A stretch of DNA of 64,000 nucleotides from Pontibacter indicus (GCF_900156345.1 NZ_FTPP01000003.1:434001-498000); one strand, 5' to 3'; counted from the stretch's first letter, positions 45,001-53,224 are shown. Made by a program: numbers and translations. Notes: generated by a model from the letters alone, not told the origin.

Positions 45001-45182
45001 TCGTTTTTGGCCAGCACCGACACGCCGATCAGCGCATCGCCGCCCGCATCCTGCACCACCCCTACTACCTGCTCGGGGGCACGTTGGCCGTAACCGCTGT
45101 GCCCCTGCAGGACGGCCAGCATGAAAAACAATAGGACTTTGGGCCAGATCGGCCTGCCTTTCCTGGTAAACTTAACGCTCAT
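42060..45182 (-). CDS. SusC/RagA-family TonB-linked transporter 1
   Basis: A 1040-residue outer-membrane transporter from the ATG at 45182 (MSVKFTRKGRPIWPKV); the frame extends upstream without a better start. It has a signal peptide, a carboxypeptidase-regulatory-like domain (about 38-120), a plug with GYGQNTRRNITTAISSV and INPSDIESIEVLKDAASAAI (the SusC signature), and a large barrel ending in the usual aromatic residue (INVSF). It imports glycans together with SusD 1. FecR and ECF sigma genes upstream suggest regulation by trans-envelope signalling. Confidence 0.95.
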   Translation of the reverse strand: MSVKFTRKGRPIWPKVLLFFMLAVLQGHSGYGQRAPEQVVGVVQDAGGDALIGVSVLAKNESTGQTSGTTSNAEGMFSFSRLPLGGPYTFTFRYIGFEPQTLTGYRLEEGEKESLLVKLKAAESKLNEVVVIGYGQNTRRNITTAISSVNPADVADRNVPSANQLLQGQVAGVNLTVSNGTPGGASRVNIRGVSSINGDNEPLYVVDGIPLSKARASYNYTGEFIQDPLSLINPSDIESIEVLKDAASAAIYGSRAANGVILITTKQGRKGEPKITVSQVSGIQTMPKKLNLLNPQEYMSLQKESVENYNRDLNLSPGKSGYLDINKVLGNVPADPYDVNWQDLIIHEGAATHQTDFSFSGAANSVKYYTSVGYQNLEGLLKNSALERYSVRTNLDFTPNKILNFGLRFGGNYTNSSSAPNGDQGTALFQRSLEQRPYDRIYKDDGTFNIGGKDILRHNGVQVLENDLIEDKNYQALINLYGNVNFLKYFTWRSAYNAELRFGRGFRHQTRLHPYASGRGLTIDIRNNRVSQNIDNTLTFFQNWGGDLNTEAMVGYTYYQDAYDFNHAQGTEFPSDDFRHITSATVTTADGDANKYAMESYLGRVQLDYKGRYFLSSSLRYDGSSKFHKDNRYAYFPSVSAGWVFTSENFFPTAEWLEFGKVRASWGKTGNQDGIGIFSYMPLASGGYNYGAETGLSVTSLGNLDLKWETTRQTNYGLDLSFLNGRLAFTYDYFIKNTDDLLYNVPTLATSGFTHRTTNIGSMENKGHEFSLTSVNIEKDRIRWSTSLNMASIRNQVTSLIGNEPIQVGGWNAIIPGQPLGVFYGYKQLGIYQHIEEIPEALQKQGVRPGDMIFEDLDGNNLINSADLSVIGSAQPDLYGGLTNNVEIGNFDISLFATFSLGNEIAAAWRSGLDHMGGRDYNQVRDTYENRWTGPGTSNDVPRATKSAFNLKNSSYFVEDASYLRIKNLTIGYKLPVAMLQKLAIQQARVYLSGTNLYTFTGYSGYDPEASSSLDARSFGIDNLVTPQPRAFMAGINVSF

Positions 45183-45273
45183 AGTGTATGTGTTTGGATA
45201 TAGTTTTCCCTCTACGCCCTGTTGCCATGACGTTTCATCCGTCCATTGACGGAGCAATTGTTATGTTGCTGAT

Positions 45274-46329
45274 TTATTTTTTGATGCGGTAGCTGTCCTG
45301 CTCTTTCTTCATTTTCAGCTCGTTGAGCACAGCAATGGTTTGCAGTACCTGCTCCAGCGAATCGTTGGTGCTGATCTTTCCGGTAAAACTGATCCGGGTC
45401 AAGTCGGCCTTCCGGTACCGGATGTCCTGCGCGTATAGCCTGGAAAGCGCGTCGAGCACGGCCGGCAAAGGCCGCTTGCTGAACTCGATGACGTTTCCGC
45501 TGATCGTCATACTGCCTTCTTCCATTTCAGGCTGTGGGGGCACGCGCTGCTGGCTTTGTTTCGGCGCAACGATGTTGCGCACCCGCCCTTCTGGGTTTTC
45601 TGTACTCAATTCGAGTTGCTGGCCCGGTGTCAGGTATACTGCTTTCCCCTTTTGCTGCAGCGCTTCGGAAGCCGCTTGTACGACCACCTTGCCGGTATAG
45701 AGTTGCACCAGTACCGGTTTGTTGCCGCCGGGCGCTTTTACTTTAAAAGAAGTCCCCAGCGCGGTGGTGGCCAGGCCGCCTGCCTGCACGGTGAAAGGTC
45801 GCTGGCTGTCTTTGGCTACGTTGAACACGGCTTCCCCTTGAAGGTATAGCATGCGCCGGTCGTCCTGCACAAAAGGCTGCGGATAGGTGATCTCTGCTCC
45901 GGGCAGCAGCTCCACTGCCGATCCGTCTTCCAGCAGAAAGGCCACCGACCGGAGGGATTTATTCACCTTCACGGCAAATACACCCTTTGTTATACCCCGT
46001 GTCGTCACTACTGAAGTTCCTGCATTGGCACGGTCTAGGTATAGCTGCCCGACCAGGAAAAGGCCCAGCACGATGGAAGCGGCTGCTGCCGTTATGCGCA
46101 GGTTCCAGTTGCTTTTGCCTGGCATCCCGACTTCACGCTGTATGTGCCGCAGCATCCGGTCCGAGGCTTTCTCTTTAAGCCACAGCCTGCTGTTGGTTTG
46201 CTCCCACTCCGATTCCGGCAGGTGTCGCTCCAGCGCAGCCGGGTTTTCTTCCAGGTACCGGGCTACTGTGCTGGCTTCGCTGGCACTGGCATTGTTTTGC
46301 AGAAATCGCGCAATCTGGCGTGGGTCCAT
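45274..46329 (-). CDS. FecR-family anti-sigma factor
   Basis: A 351-residue protein with one membrane segment near residue 85 (ITAAAASIVLGLFLVGQLYL), a periplasmic FecR domain (RGITKGVFAVKVNKSLRSV through FNVAKDSQRPFTVQAGG) and a C-terminal secretin/TonB short-like domain (ISFTGKISTNDSLEQVLQTI). It passes a signal from the SusC N-terminus to the sigma factor. It lies between sigma (71 bp upstream) and SusC (91 bp downstream), the usual order. The cytoplasmic part has the LPESEWEQTNSRLWLKEKA region expected to bind sigma. Confidence 0.92.
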   Translation of the reverse strand: MDPRQIARFLQNNASASEASTVARYLEENPAALERHLPESEWEQTNSRLWLKEKASDRMLRHIQREVGMPGKSNWNLRITAAAASIVLGLFLVGQLYLDRANAGTSVVTTRGITKGVFAVKVNKSLRSVAFLLEDGSAVELLPGAEITYPQPFVQDDRRMLYLQGEAVFNVAKDSQRPFTVQAGGLATTALGTSFKVKAPGGNKPVLVQLYTGKVVVQAASEALQQKGKAVYLTPGQQLELSTENPEGRVRNIVAPKQSQQRVPPQPEMEEGSMTISGNVIEFSKRPLPAVLDALSRLYAQDIRYRKADLTRISFTGKISTNDSLEQVLQTIAVLNELKMKKEQDSYRIKK

Positions 46330-46399
46330 TGGTAGTAGCTAAACACAGTGAATACGATTCTCGAACGCCTGTCCCCTGCTGGAAACAATTATTTAACAT

Positions 46400-46960
46400 T
46401 CAGCCAAGCCAGCTCCACAGCATGACAGGGCTATACCGAAGGAGCAACTTCAGATGCTTGGTGGCTTTGGTGAGATGGTCTTCCACGGTTTTGGTGGAGA
46501 TGGATAGTTCCTGGGCGATGTCCTGGTACGAGAGGCCCTGGAGACGACTGAGCTGGAAAACCTTTTTGCGGATTGGCGGCAGTTGTTCGATGGCAGCCTG
46601 AATGTCTTGCTGCAGGTAATAGGCGTATACCGTATTTTCGGTAGAAGCATGTTCTCCGGGCAGTTCGACGTGTTGCAGGGCCTCGCGCTCTGCGGCTTTT
46701 TTCCGCAGTGTGTCGATGAGCGTGGTGCGGGCGATCCGGAAGATCTGGGATGAAAGCGGCACCTCGTCAGACAAGCGGTCCAGGTGCCTCCACAGTTTGA
46801 TGAAGGTGAGCTGCACGAGCTCCTCGGCCATGAACTCAGACTGGGCCTGTTTCCGGAAGTAGAAGTATAGTTTCTGGTGGTACTCGTAAAACAGTTTCTC
46901 AAAAGCGGCCTCATCCGGGCTGGGCCGTATGCTGAGCCGGTCGATACTTTCAGAAGTCAT
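46400..46960 (-). CDS. ECF-type sigma factor
   Basis: A 186-residue extracytoplasmic-function sigma factor from the ATG at 46960. Region 2 is visible in FEKLFYEYHQKLYFYFRKQA and AEELVQLTFIKLWRHLDRL, and region 4 in QLPPIRKKVFQLSRLQGLSY followed by DIAQELSISTKTVEDHLTKA. It matches the sigma factors paired with FecR and SusC/SusD. It should activate the SusC 1 locus when substrate binds. Confidence 0.94.
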   Translation of the reverse strand: MTSESIDRLSIRPSPDEAAFEKLFYEYHQKLYFYFRKQAQSEFMAEELVQLTFIKLWRHLDRLSDEVPLSSQIFRIARTTLIDTLRKKAAEREALQHVELPGEHASTENTVYAYYLQQDIQAAIEQLPPIRKKVFQLSRLQGLSYQDIAQELSISTKTVEDHLTKATKHLKLLLRYSPVMLWSWLG

Positions 46961-47320
46961 CACGCTGGTAACGTTTAATCCTGTACAAAGGAACCAACAT
47001 TTCAGAAACGCGTGGGTTAAGTTTCTGTTAAATCAGTGGGGAAGCTCGAGCGAGGCGTTTTACCCGCTGGTCACAGCCAGCTGTCCTGCAGACCACTGAC
47101 TCTGGTTTTTGCTTTGTCCAGCGGCTATCCCTTCTCCTTGTGAACAATTCAGCCTGACCTTCTCATCTGCAAAGGAGACCATTTCCTTACCCGCCCGACG
47201 CTCGCGGTCAGCATGCCTATCCACTGGGGTGCTCTTGGTAGCGGTACACATCATTCTACTCACATAGCTGCGCTTTATTAGCTTGCCCGATCACATGAAG
47301 GTAACTCCTGTCCTATAGCT
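46961..47320. other. Intergenic, no gene
   Basis: No coding signal of note. It contains the promoter of the sigma gene and an unassigned stretch before the decayed hydrolase fragment. Confidence 0.4.
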
Positions 47321-47722
47321 GGGAGGATTATGTGCCATCTTACGTGATCTGACCATGTTCGGCAAGATGATACGCAACAACGGATTTTTCAATGGCAAAC
47401 AGCTACTCCCATCCAAAGTAATCGATGACATCAAAGCCAGAGATAGTTAGCTTGCATTTGAAAAAGCGGGCTACACCAATTTGAAAGGCTGGAGCTATCG
47501 GAATATGTGGTGGATCACCTACACCAAACATGGTGCTTATTGCACCGCGGGGCTCACAGACAGGCACTATACATTGATTCCAAAGCGAAGAGGGTTACTG
47601 TAAGGCTTTCCTCACATCCGGTGGCGGGGGACCAGGCAAATGACGCCTACTTGTTGCCAGCATACAATGCGCTGGCAAAATATTCTATGGTTAAAAAACA
47701 GGACACAATGCAAGGTACATAG
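47321..47722 (+). pseudogene. Remnant of beta-lactamase-family serine hydrolase
   Basis: The plus strand encodes the C-terminal part of a serine hydrolase in pieces: CAILRDLTMFGKMIRNNGFF, NGKQLLPSKVIDDIKARDS, a stop, then LAFEKAGYTNLKGWSYRNMW, a frame change near 47550, then ALYIDSKAKRVTVRLSSHPV and NDAYLLPAYNALAKYSM. The pattern RxLxxFGxMxxNxG followed by the HPV segment is typical of class C beta-lactamase-related proteins. The N-terminal part with the active-site serine is absent. It is a decayed fragment. Confidence 0.75.
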
Positions 47723-48254
47723 GACGATTGGTCATTTAGATCAATCATGCCCCGCAGACCTTGCCTAATATAATTAGCTTGCGTCACTAGCGACTGTGTC
47801 AGAAGCTGCGTCAGCTGTGGCCGGAAACCTCATAACTTCAACAGAAACCCACATTAAATCAGCGCATTAGAAGCATTTATACTTAATATTGGCAGGTGAT
47901 ATTTGCTTATGATTCCCGCCATTACGAATTCAGCAAAGGCCTTCAACAGCTTGTAAAGGACACTCTTATTAATAAACAACTGATGAAAACGTACAAAAGC
48001 TAGCTTAAGCTTCCTACTTAAAGCCGTCCAGTGACTACTATAAGAGTGTTTTACTTTATGTTTTAAGCACTTTTAATCCTGACCCCTCCAGTAGATTCTC
48101 TAAGAAAGTCTCTCGTTCTTCAACTATTTCTTCCTAAATTCATTCGCCTAAGTAAGAGTCTACCTCACTCCACACATAGTGCAGATAGTAGGAGTAGGTA
48201 CTCCTGCTAGCAGGTAGTTGTATGGTACTTTAATGATGAAAGAAACCTTAAGGA
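47723..48254. other. AT-rich intergenic before cassette array
   Basis: No gene is seen. Near 48205-48222 AGGAGTA and TACTCCT form a palindrome followed by GTTGTATG; this might be a degenerate first attC-like site or the array's entry point, but it is weak. Confidence 0.35.
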
Positions 48255-48536
48255 ATGGTAAGTAGATTAATAAGAAAGAACAAACTGATTCTACCTCTTA
48301 CTCTGATAGCAGCAGCAAGTCAGGTATACGTCTTTGGGTTTGGAACAGGGGTGCTGATAAACGTCGTATTTCAGTTGGTGGTGTCTTACTTGCTGAGTTA
48401 TGCTTTGACATTCTTAAAGCTCAAAAGTTACCAAGAAGATTTACATATGAAATCATGGAATGTAACATTCATATTTATCGCAATACTGGTATTGATAGCT
48501 TTCTTTGCTTTCCCCGATTTCGAAGGTTTTAAGTAG
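48255..48536 (+). CDS. Small membrane protein, cassette gene 1a
   Basis: A 93-residue protein with three predicted membrane segments (LILPLTLIAAASQVYVFG, LINVVFQLVVSYLLSYALTF and VTFIFIAILVLIAFFAF). No family is recognised. It is AT-rich, unlike the flanking chromosome, and only 12 bp separate it from a similar-sized membrane gene downstream with similar topology. The two probably form one cassette. Confidence 0.65.
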   Translation: MVSRLIRKNKLILPLTLIAAASQVYVFGFGTGVLINVVFQLVVSYLLSYALTFLKLKSYQEDLHMKSWNVTFIFIAILVLIAFFAFPDFEGFK

Positions 48537-48548
48537 AGAAATTATCGG

Positions 48549-48785
48549 ATGGGAAAGTATAAATACATAGTTGCTCTTTTTATAGTCTCAGCTGTTTTAC
48601 AGATTATCCTTAAAGATTTAGAATGGGAAGCCTTGATTAGCAGTCTGGTATTTCTCCTGTTGCTATCATGTATAATTAGCTATGTTGCGACTCAATTTCA
48701 CTTAAAGTATAATGAAAAAGCATCTCATGTGAAGTGGTGGTTTTATGTCTATACTCTAATGATATTGTTTGCAGCTATACCTTAA
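48549..48785 (+). CDS. Small membrane protein, cassette gene 1b
   Basis: A 78-residue protein with three predicted membrane segments (KYIVALFIVSAVLQIIL, ALISSLVFLLLLSCIISYVA and WFYVYTLMILFAAIP). It resembles the preceding protein in size and layout but shows no clear sequence identity. An attC-like site follows 12 bp downstream. Function is unknown. Confidence 0.65.
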   Translation: MGKYKYIVALFIVSAVLQIILKDLEWEALISSLVFLLLLSCIISYVATQFHLKYNEKASHVKWWFYVYTLMILFAAIP

Positions 48786-48797
48786 AAGAAAAGCACC

Positions 48798-48864
48798 ATA
48801 CAACAAAGTATAGCAGGTATGCTGCGGCTACGCCTTGCAATCAGCTATACCAGCACGTTAGCAC
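48798..48864 (+). repeat. attC-like site A
   Basis: ATACAAC at the left and GTTAGCAC at the right bracket a palindrome: GTATAGC (48808-48814) and GCTATAC (48844-48850) are perfect arms, with CGGCTACGCCT at the centre. The layout R''-L''-loop-L'-R' is that of integron attC sites. Confidence 0.7.
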
Positions 48865-48873
48865 ATATAAGTA

Positions 48874-49449
48874 ATGGATAATAAAGAGCTGATGAAAGAT
48901 TGGGAGTCTGAAAAGCTATTCAGATTTTATATGCATGACCTCTCTGATAAGGGGTTAAACGAAGAAACAATAGCCTTCATGTCAACTGTCGGACTACCGA
49001 CATCAGCTGCACCATTCTTATCATTTGCTGGTGACTCAGAAAAGGAATTAAGTAGCATCTTCGACACATTTGAGACGAGAGTGGATAGGCATAAATACTT
49101 TCTAAGTATAGGTTCTGACGGTGCTGGTGACCCTGTTTGCATAGACCTTCAGAATGAATGCCAGGTGGTGACATTGAATCATGAAGAAGACTTCGAGCCA
49201 ACATTCATGAACTCTTCAGTTAGAGAATTATTTCAGTTTCTAACTCTATACAAAAGATTTGTCGGAGAAATCATTAGAGAGAATGGCGAAGACGCTTTTC
49301 TTGACGCAGACTTCACAGATAGCCAGTACGAAAAATTGAAGAAGGGTATGGAAGAAGTAGACAATAGAGCGCTTAGAACTAATACCTTTTGGGCGCAGGA
49401 GCTTGCTCAATTATTAGGGAATAGAGAATACTACCAGAATCAAAAATAA
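48874..49449 (+). CDS. SUKH-4-like immunity protein
   Basis: A 191-residue protein with SUKH (SMI1/KNR4-related) features: TIAFMSTVGLPTSAAPFLSF, then YFLSIGSDGAGDPVCIDLQN and NSSVRELFQFLTLYKRFV. SUKH proteins neutralise polymorphic or contact-dependent toxins. The closest match by pattern is the SUKH-4 group. It is the only gene between attC-like sites A and B, so it looks like a mobile cassette carrying an orphan immunity gene. Confidence 0.8.
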   Translation: MDNKELMKDWESEKLFRFYMHDLSDKGLNEETIAFMSTVGLPTSAAPFLSFAGDSEKELSSIFDTFETRVDRHKYFLSIGSDGAGDPVCIDLQNECQVVTLNHEEDFEPTFMNSSVRELFQFLTLYKRFVGEIIRENGEDAFLDADFTDSQYEKLKKGMEEVDNRALRTNTFWAQELAQLLGNREYYQNQK

Positions 49450-49458
49450 GAATTACAG

Positions 49459-49524
49459 GTGCTAACAAGGCACAGGCTCCATACTCGGCTGCGCCTCGTC
49501 CACAGCCTGTACAAGCCGATATGC
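49459..49524 (+). repeat. attC-like site B
   Basis: GTGCTAAC opens the site; ACAGGCT (49472-49478) and AGCCTGT (49504-49510) are perfect arms around CGGCTGCGCCT. The right box GCCGATATGC is a diverged GTTATGTGC. GTGCTAAC is the exact reverse complement of the right box of site A. Confidence 0.65.
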
Positions 49525-49540
49525 TTAATGTGAATCAAGA

Positions 49541-50086
49541 ATGAAAAGAAACTTAAACTTTAAGTTTGAAGGCTCCATGGAAGAAGCCATTCAAAAGGTA
49601 AAGGAGTACTTCGTAAGCCAAGGCTTTCAACTTTACAGAGGTTCCGAAAATTCATTGGTATTTAAAAGGGGCAGCACCCTTTTAAATATGGTTACATTCA
49701 ATCCGCTCAAATGGAACAGCACCATCAGCGTGGAAATCACTGACTCTGAAATAAAAGCTTTGTTTGACATTGATACATCATTCCAGGCTGTGACATTGAA
49801 AGAAGAACAGCTTTGGGAGAGTTTTATAAATAACTTTAAAGAGTCCATACAGAGTAGCTTTGACTATTGCGCCATCAACAAAAAGCTTCTTAAAGAGACT
49901 AAAAACAATAGCTGGAAATATGTTAAAGCAGCCGTGATAGGTGGATTGGCAGCAGGCATACCAGGTGGAACCATAGCATATCTTACAGGTGCGGGTAGTG
50001 TGGTTGGAATTGCGACAGCTGGTGGTGCGATATCTTACATGATGCACCAGATAGAGCAAGATAAAAAGAAGAACAATGCCATATAA
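49541..50086 (+). CDS. Unknown protein with glycine-rich membrane hairpin
   Basis: A 181-residue protein. The N-terminal 115 residues look like a soluble alpha/beta domain (MEEAIQKVKEYFVSQGFQLY). The C-terminus has a glycine- and alanine-rich membrane hairpin (AAVIGGLAAGIPGGTIAYLT, then GSVVGIATAGGAISYMM) with a charged tail. No family is recognised. Its stop codon lies inside attC-like site C. It is a single-gene cassette. Confidence 0.65.
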   Translation: MKRNLNFKFEGSMEEAIQKVKEYFVSQGFQLYRGSENSLVFKRGSTLLNMVTFNPLKWNSTISVEITDSEIKALFDIDTSFQAVTLKEEQLWESFINNFKESIQSSFDYCAINKKLLKETKNNSWKYVKAAVIGGLAAGIPGGTIAYLTGAGSVVGIATAGGAISYMMHQIEQDKKKNNAI

Positions 50087-50148
50087 CACTATACATAAAT
50101 CAAGTTGCGGCTTTGCCTTGCTCGTTTTATGTACTAACCGTTATGTGC
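50078..50148 (+). repeat. attC-like site C
   Basis: The left box GCCATATAAC and the right box GTTATGTGC are near reverse complements. ACATAAA (50093-50099) and TTTATGT (50126-50132) are perfect arms, with GCGGCTTTGCCT at the centre. It is the best-formed site of the array. Confidence 0.72.
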
Positions 50149-50173
50149 AATAAGGATATTATAAATTGATATT

Positions 50174-50488
50174 ATGGGACATAAAAAAGTTTGTTTTAAC
50201 TGTAGAAAGGCATTCAGCATTTATAAGAATCCCTCGGATGAAATAAACCTTACATGTCCAGAATGTGGAATTATTACAACATTAATTAATCACAAGTTTC
50301 GCCCCCCCAAGAGTAGTGACATTAAGAAATGGAAAGTGGCAGAGTATCTCAAGAACAGTGGCTGCTTCTTTCACCATGTTTATGAAAAGGTTGAAGATGG
50401 GAGTTATGTAGTTGTTCCCTATCCAGAAAATATGTCAGAAGCAGAAGAATTTGTACGAAAGTATAAACAGAACTTAAGCCCATACTAA
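50174..50488 (+). CDS. Zinc-ribbon small protein
   Basis: A 104-residue protein with two CxxC pairs near the N-terminus (VCFNCRKAF at about 7-11 and LTCPECGII at about 27-32), forming a zinc ribbon. The remainder is a small domain (HHVYEKVEDGSYVVVPYPEN). Function is unknown. It lies between attC-like sites C and D and is AT-rich like its neighbours. Confidence 0.7.
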   Translation: MGHKKVCFNCRKAFSIYKNPSDEINLTCPECGIITTLINHKFRPPKSSDIKKWKVAEYLKNSGCFFHHVYEKVEDGSYVVVPYPENMSEAEEFVRKYKQNLSPY

Positions 50489-50607
50489 GTATGAATTATA
50501 TTGCTCTAAAAACCATCATTAAGAATAAATAGGCTGATTGGGTGTTCCAGCTTATTTAGCTTAATGAGGTATGCGCTAAATAAGTAGAAGCAGAACAAAT
50601 ACAATTA

Positions 50608-50670
50608 ACCCAACTTATAAGTCATGCTTCGGCTAAGCCTCACACACCTTATCAGGCCTATCCGTTACTT
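50608..50670 (+). repeat. attC-like site D (weaker)
   Basis: ACCCAAC and GTTACTT bracket an imperfect palindrome with TATAAG and CTTATC near its ends and CGGCTAAGCCT at the centre. It is less regular than sites A-C and E. Confidence 0.5.
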
Positions 50671-50694
50671 GGTATATAACTAAAGATATCCCAA

Positions 50695-51796
50695 ATGAAA
50701 CAAGCTATACTCTCGTTCTTTGTGGCTTTTCTTTCCTGTGCAGCTCAAGGACAAAACTTACAGAATACTGCTGTTCATATCAGGGAAGTACATCAAATAC
50801 CTGCTTTAGCCTACGCTGTAGTTACTCCTGATTCAGTATTGGAGCTCGATGTGATTGGATACAACAGAGCTGGTGCGGTTGATGAAGCTAATCCAGTCGC
50901 AATCTCGGATTACTTTCATATTGGTTCCAATACTAAAGCTATTACTGGGTTTGTAGCTGCCTATTTAGTGGAAAATGGTAAAATAGAATGGGCGACCAAG
51001 TTCTTCGATTTGTTTCCAGAATGGAAGAAAGTCAGTAACCCCGCCTTCCATGACATTAGCTGACCTCCTCTCCCACAGAACCGGGATTAGGCCTTATACG
51101 AGTGGCCCTGAATATCGGCAATTACCACACTTCAGTGGGACCAAGTCTGAGCAAAGAAAGCAATTCATTAGGCATGTCCTGCAGGAAGAACCAAGCAAGA
51201 ACAAAGGTAAAGCCTATGACTACTCAAACGCAGGCTACAGCGCTGCCGCTCTTATGCTTGAAGAAGTTACGCATCAGTCATGGGAACAACTCGTTGATGG
51301 AATACTGAGCGAAAAGCTGCAGTTAAGCTATAGGTTTGGCTGGCCCAATAGGTATGATAGCAAACAGCCTTGGGGGCATTGGATTGATAGGGACACACTG
51401 GTCGCCTTATCCCCGTCGGCTGGCTATAATTTGAGACTTGGGGAGCCCGCAGGGGATATCAGCATGCCACTAGTTGACTATGCCAGGTTCATACAGTTAA
51501 ACCTGCAGGGGCTGACCGGCAGAAATAATATACTGAAAGCGGATACGTACGAATTCCTGCATTATGGAATGCAAGACTACTCAATTGGTTGGGGAAATGT
51601 GAAGACTGAGAAAAGGCAGTTGTCAGAACAAGTGGGATCTGCGGGAACGTTCTATTGCTATGCCCTTCTTGATAAAAATAAGAAGCTAGGATACATTGTC
51701 ATTTGCAACAGTGCGGCAGCTAAAGCTGTGGAAGGAGCGCTATTGCTTAGAGACAAAATGATAGCAGACTACGGGAAACGAACTCAGAAACTCTGA
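50695..51796 (+). pseudogene. Frameshifted class C beta-lactamase-like hydrolase
   Basis: Two overlapping frames together encode one secreted serine hydrolase of about 365 residues. The first (50695-51063) has a signal peptide (MKQAILSFFVAFLSCAAQGQ) and the SxxK motif in HIGSNTKAITGF, and ends FHDIS at a stop. The second (from 51050) continues LADLLSHRTGIRPY and has the YxN-type motif YDYSNAGY. The expected junction is HDI-T-LADLLSH, so a one-base change near 51055 has broken the gene. It may be sequencing error or real inactivation. It occupies the cassette between sites D and E. Confidence 0.8.
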
Positions 51797-51838
51797 ATAG
51801 CTGGTGACGAATGCTTTAATTACACAAATATAATATAC

Positions 51839-51904
51839 AGGTAACACAGTACAGGCTTAAGCTTTGGCAAACGCCTCGCCTTAGCCTGCACAAGTTCGTT
51901 ATAG
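51839..51904 (+). repeat. attC-like site E
   Basis: AGGTAAC and GTTATAG are the end boxes. CAGGCTTA and TTAGCCTG form near-perfect arms around TTTGGCAAACGCCT. It separates the hydrolase remnant from the phosphotransferase. Confidence 0.65.
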
Positions 51905-51914
51905 AAAATATAAA

Positions 51915-52910
51915 ATGACCTACGCTCCAGTAATAAGCTCAATTCTTTCACCAGCGTATCTGGCAGAATTAGTCATTCAGCTCTATGGTTTCGACGGAAA
52001 ATCAACTTGCCGAATATTAAAAACTGGTATCAACCACAGTTACTTGATAGCCACTCATGACAAAAAGTATGTACTCAGAGTATACTATTATGATTGGCGA
52101 AAAGAAAGTGAGATAAATGAAGAATTACAGCTCTTAGACTATCTGAGAGACAATGGTATGTTGGTGTCATACCCCATAAAGGATTGTAACGGAAAATACA
52201 TCAACCGAATACCAGCTTTGGAAGGCGAGCGATTTGCCGTCTTATTTTCATTTGCTGAAGGTGAGTCTATTAGAACTCCATCAGAAGGTGTTATTTATAG
52301 TCTGGGTGTCACCATGGCAAAAATGCACCAACTGACAATTAATAAAAGTGTTAAAAGAAAGGATTACGACGCAAATACGCTTGTTAGTTGGGCATATCAG
52401 TCTGCAAAGGAACATTTTACAGAACCTTCCATTGAGATGGAGTATTTCCAACGAGCGAATTCTATAATTTCTTCTGAATTTAGAAATGCTGACACCGCTA
52501 ACTTAAGGTACGGCATAGTGCATCTTGACCTTTGGTATGAGAATATGAAAGTCAAGAACGAATCTCAAATCACGGTTTTTGACTTTGATAACTGTGGGAA
52601 CGGGTGGTTGTTCTTAGATATGGCATTTAGCCTTATGACTCTCTACAGGAATGAGCCCAATAAGGAAAATTTTGAATCAAAAAAGGATAGCTTTTATCAA
52701 GGCTATGAGTCAATTACATCTATCTCGGAAGAAGAAAAAAGGCTGATCCCCTATGGTGGTTTGGCAATTTGGCTACATTATACTGGAATTCACATTCAAC
52801 GGTTTGATGACTTCTCGAACCAGTTTCTAAGTCAAGAGTTCCTGAAATTCTGGATTCAATCCGTCAACAGGTGGATGGAATACAATGGAATAAAAATACA
52901 CTGTCTCTAA
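51915..52910 (+). CDS. APH-family phosphotransferase
   Basis: A 331-residue aminoglycoside/choline kinase-like phosphotransferase. The catalytic loop is GIVHLDLWYENMKV (HxDxxxxN, about residue 202), and the metal-binding DFD is in TVFDFDNCGNGW (about residue 220). The N-lobe has INHSYLIATHDKKYVLRVYY with the ATP lysine. Substrate is unknown; antibiotic resistance is possible but not shown. It is the last cassette gene, AT-rich, and immediately followed by the decayed attC-like site F. Confidence 0.88.
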   Translation: MTYAPVISSILSPAYLAELVIQLYGFDGKSTCRILKTGINHSYLIATHDKKYVLRVYYYDWRKESEINEELQLLDYLRDNGMLVSYPIKDCNGKYINRIPALEGERFAVLFSFAEGESIRTPSEGVIYSLGVTMAKMHQLTINKSVKRKDYDANTLVSWAYQSAKEHFTEPSIEMEYFQRANSIISSEFRNADTANLRYGIVHLDLWYENMKVKNESQITVFDFDNCGNGWLFLDMAFSLMTLYRNEPNKENFESKKDSFYQGYESITSISEEEKRLIPYGGLAIWLHYTGIHIQRFDDFSNQFLSQEFLKFWIQSVNRWMEYNGIKIHCL

Positions 52911-52958
52911 ACCGGTACAGGCTCCTTATTCGGCTTCGTCTCTTTCTCAGCCGGTAGC
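52908..52958 (+). repeat. Decayed attC-like site F
   Basis: ACAGGCTCCTTATTCGGCTT aligns closely with ACAGGCTCCATACTCGGCTG of site B; the right half ends in AGCCGGT and lacks a GTT box. It marks the right end of the array. Confidence 0.55.
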
Positions 52959-53224
52959 GATCCGGATTGTTTTCTTGTTGGTTTCAGTGCTCAGGACCTG
53001 GATTGAGGCTATGGGGGTGCTCTCAAATAACGGTAGCAGCGACGCAAACATGGAGGTGCGGCCCTATGCCGCGTGTAGTATAGCTTTTGCTTTCTCGTCC
53101 AGGGCTGCGTCATTTTGCGGGGCGATCTGCTGCATGACGTACAACCCGTATTGATCACATACTTCAAGCAGTCTGGTATAGACCAACCTGGTTCAACTCG
53201 TTGTTAAGTCCATATAAAAAGCAC
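52959..53224. other. Gene remnant or intergenic
   Basis: On the minus strand 53060-53190 reads RLLEVCDQYGLYVMQQIAPQ and onward to a stop, with further open frame after it (LLPLFESTPIASIQVLSTET). It resembles a fragment of a real protein, possibly a glycoside hydrolase, interrupted by a stop. I cannot assign it. Confidence 0.35.

Noticed and set aside
48205-48232. Palindrome AGGAGTA/TACTCCT as a first attC site
   Set aside because: The loop is only 2 nt and the CGGCTnnGCCT centre of the other sites is missing.
53060-53190. Minus-strand fragment RLLEVCDQYGLYVM as a glycoside hydrolase gene
   Set aside because: It is short and interrupted by a stop; the resemblance is too weak to name, so it is left as a possible remnant.
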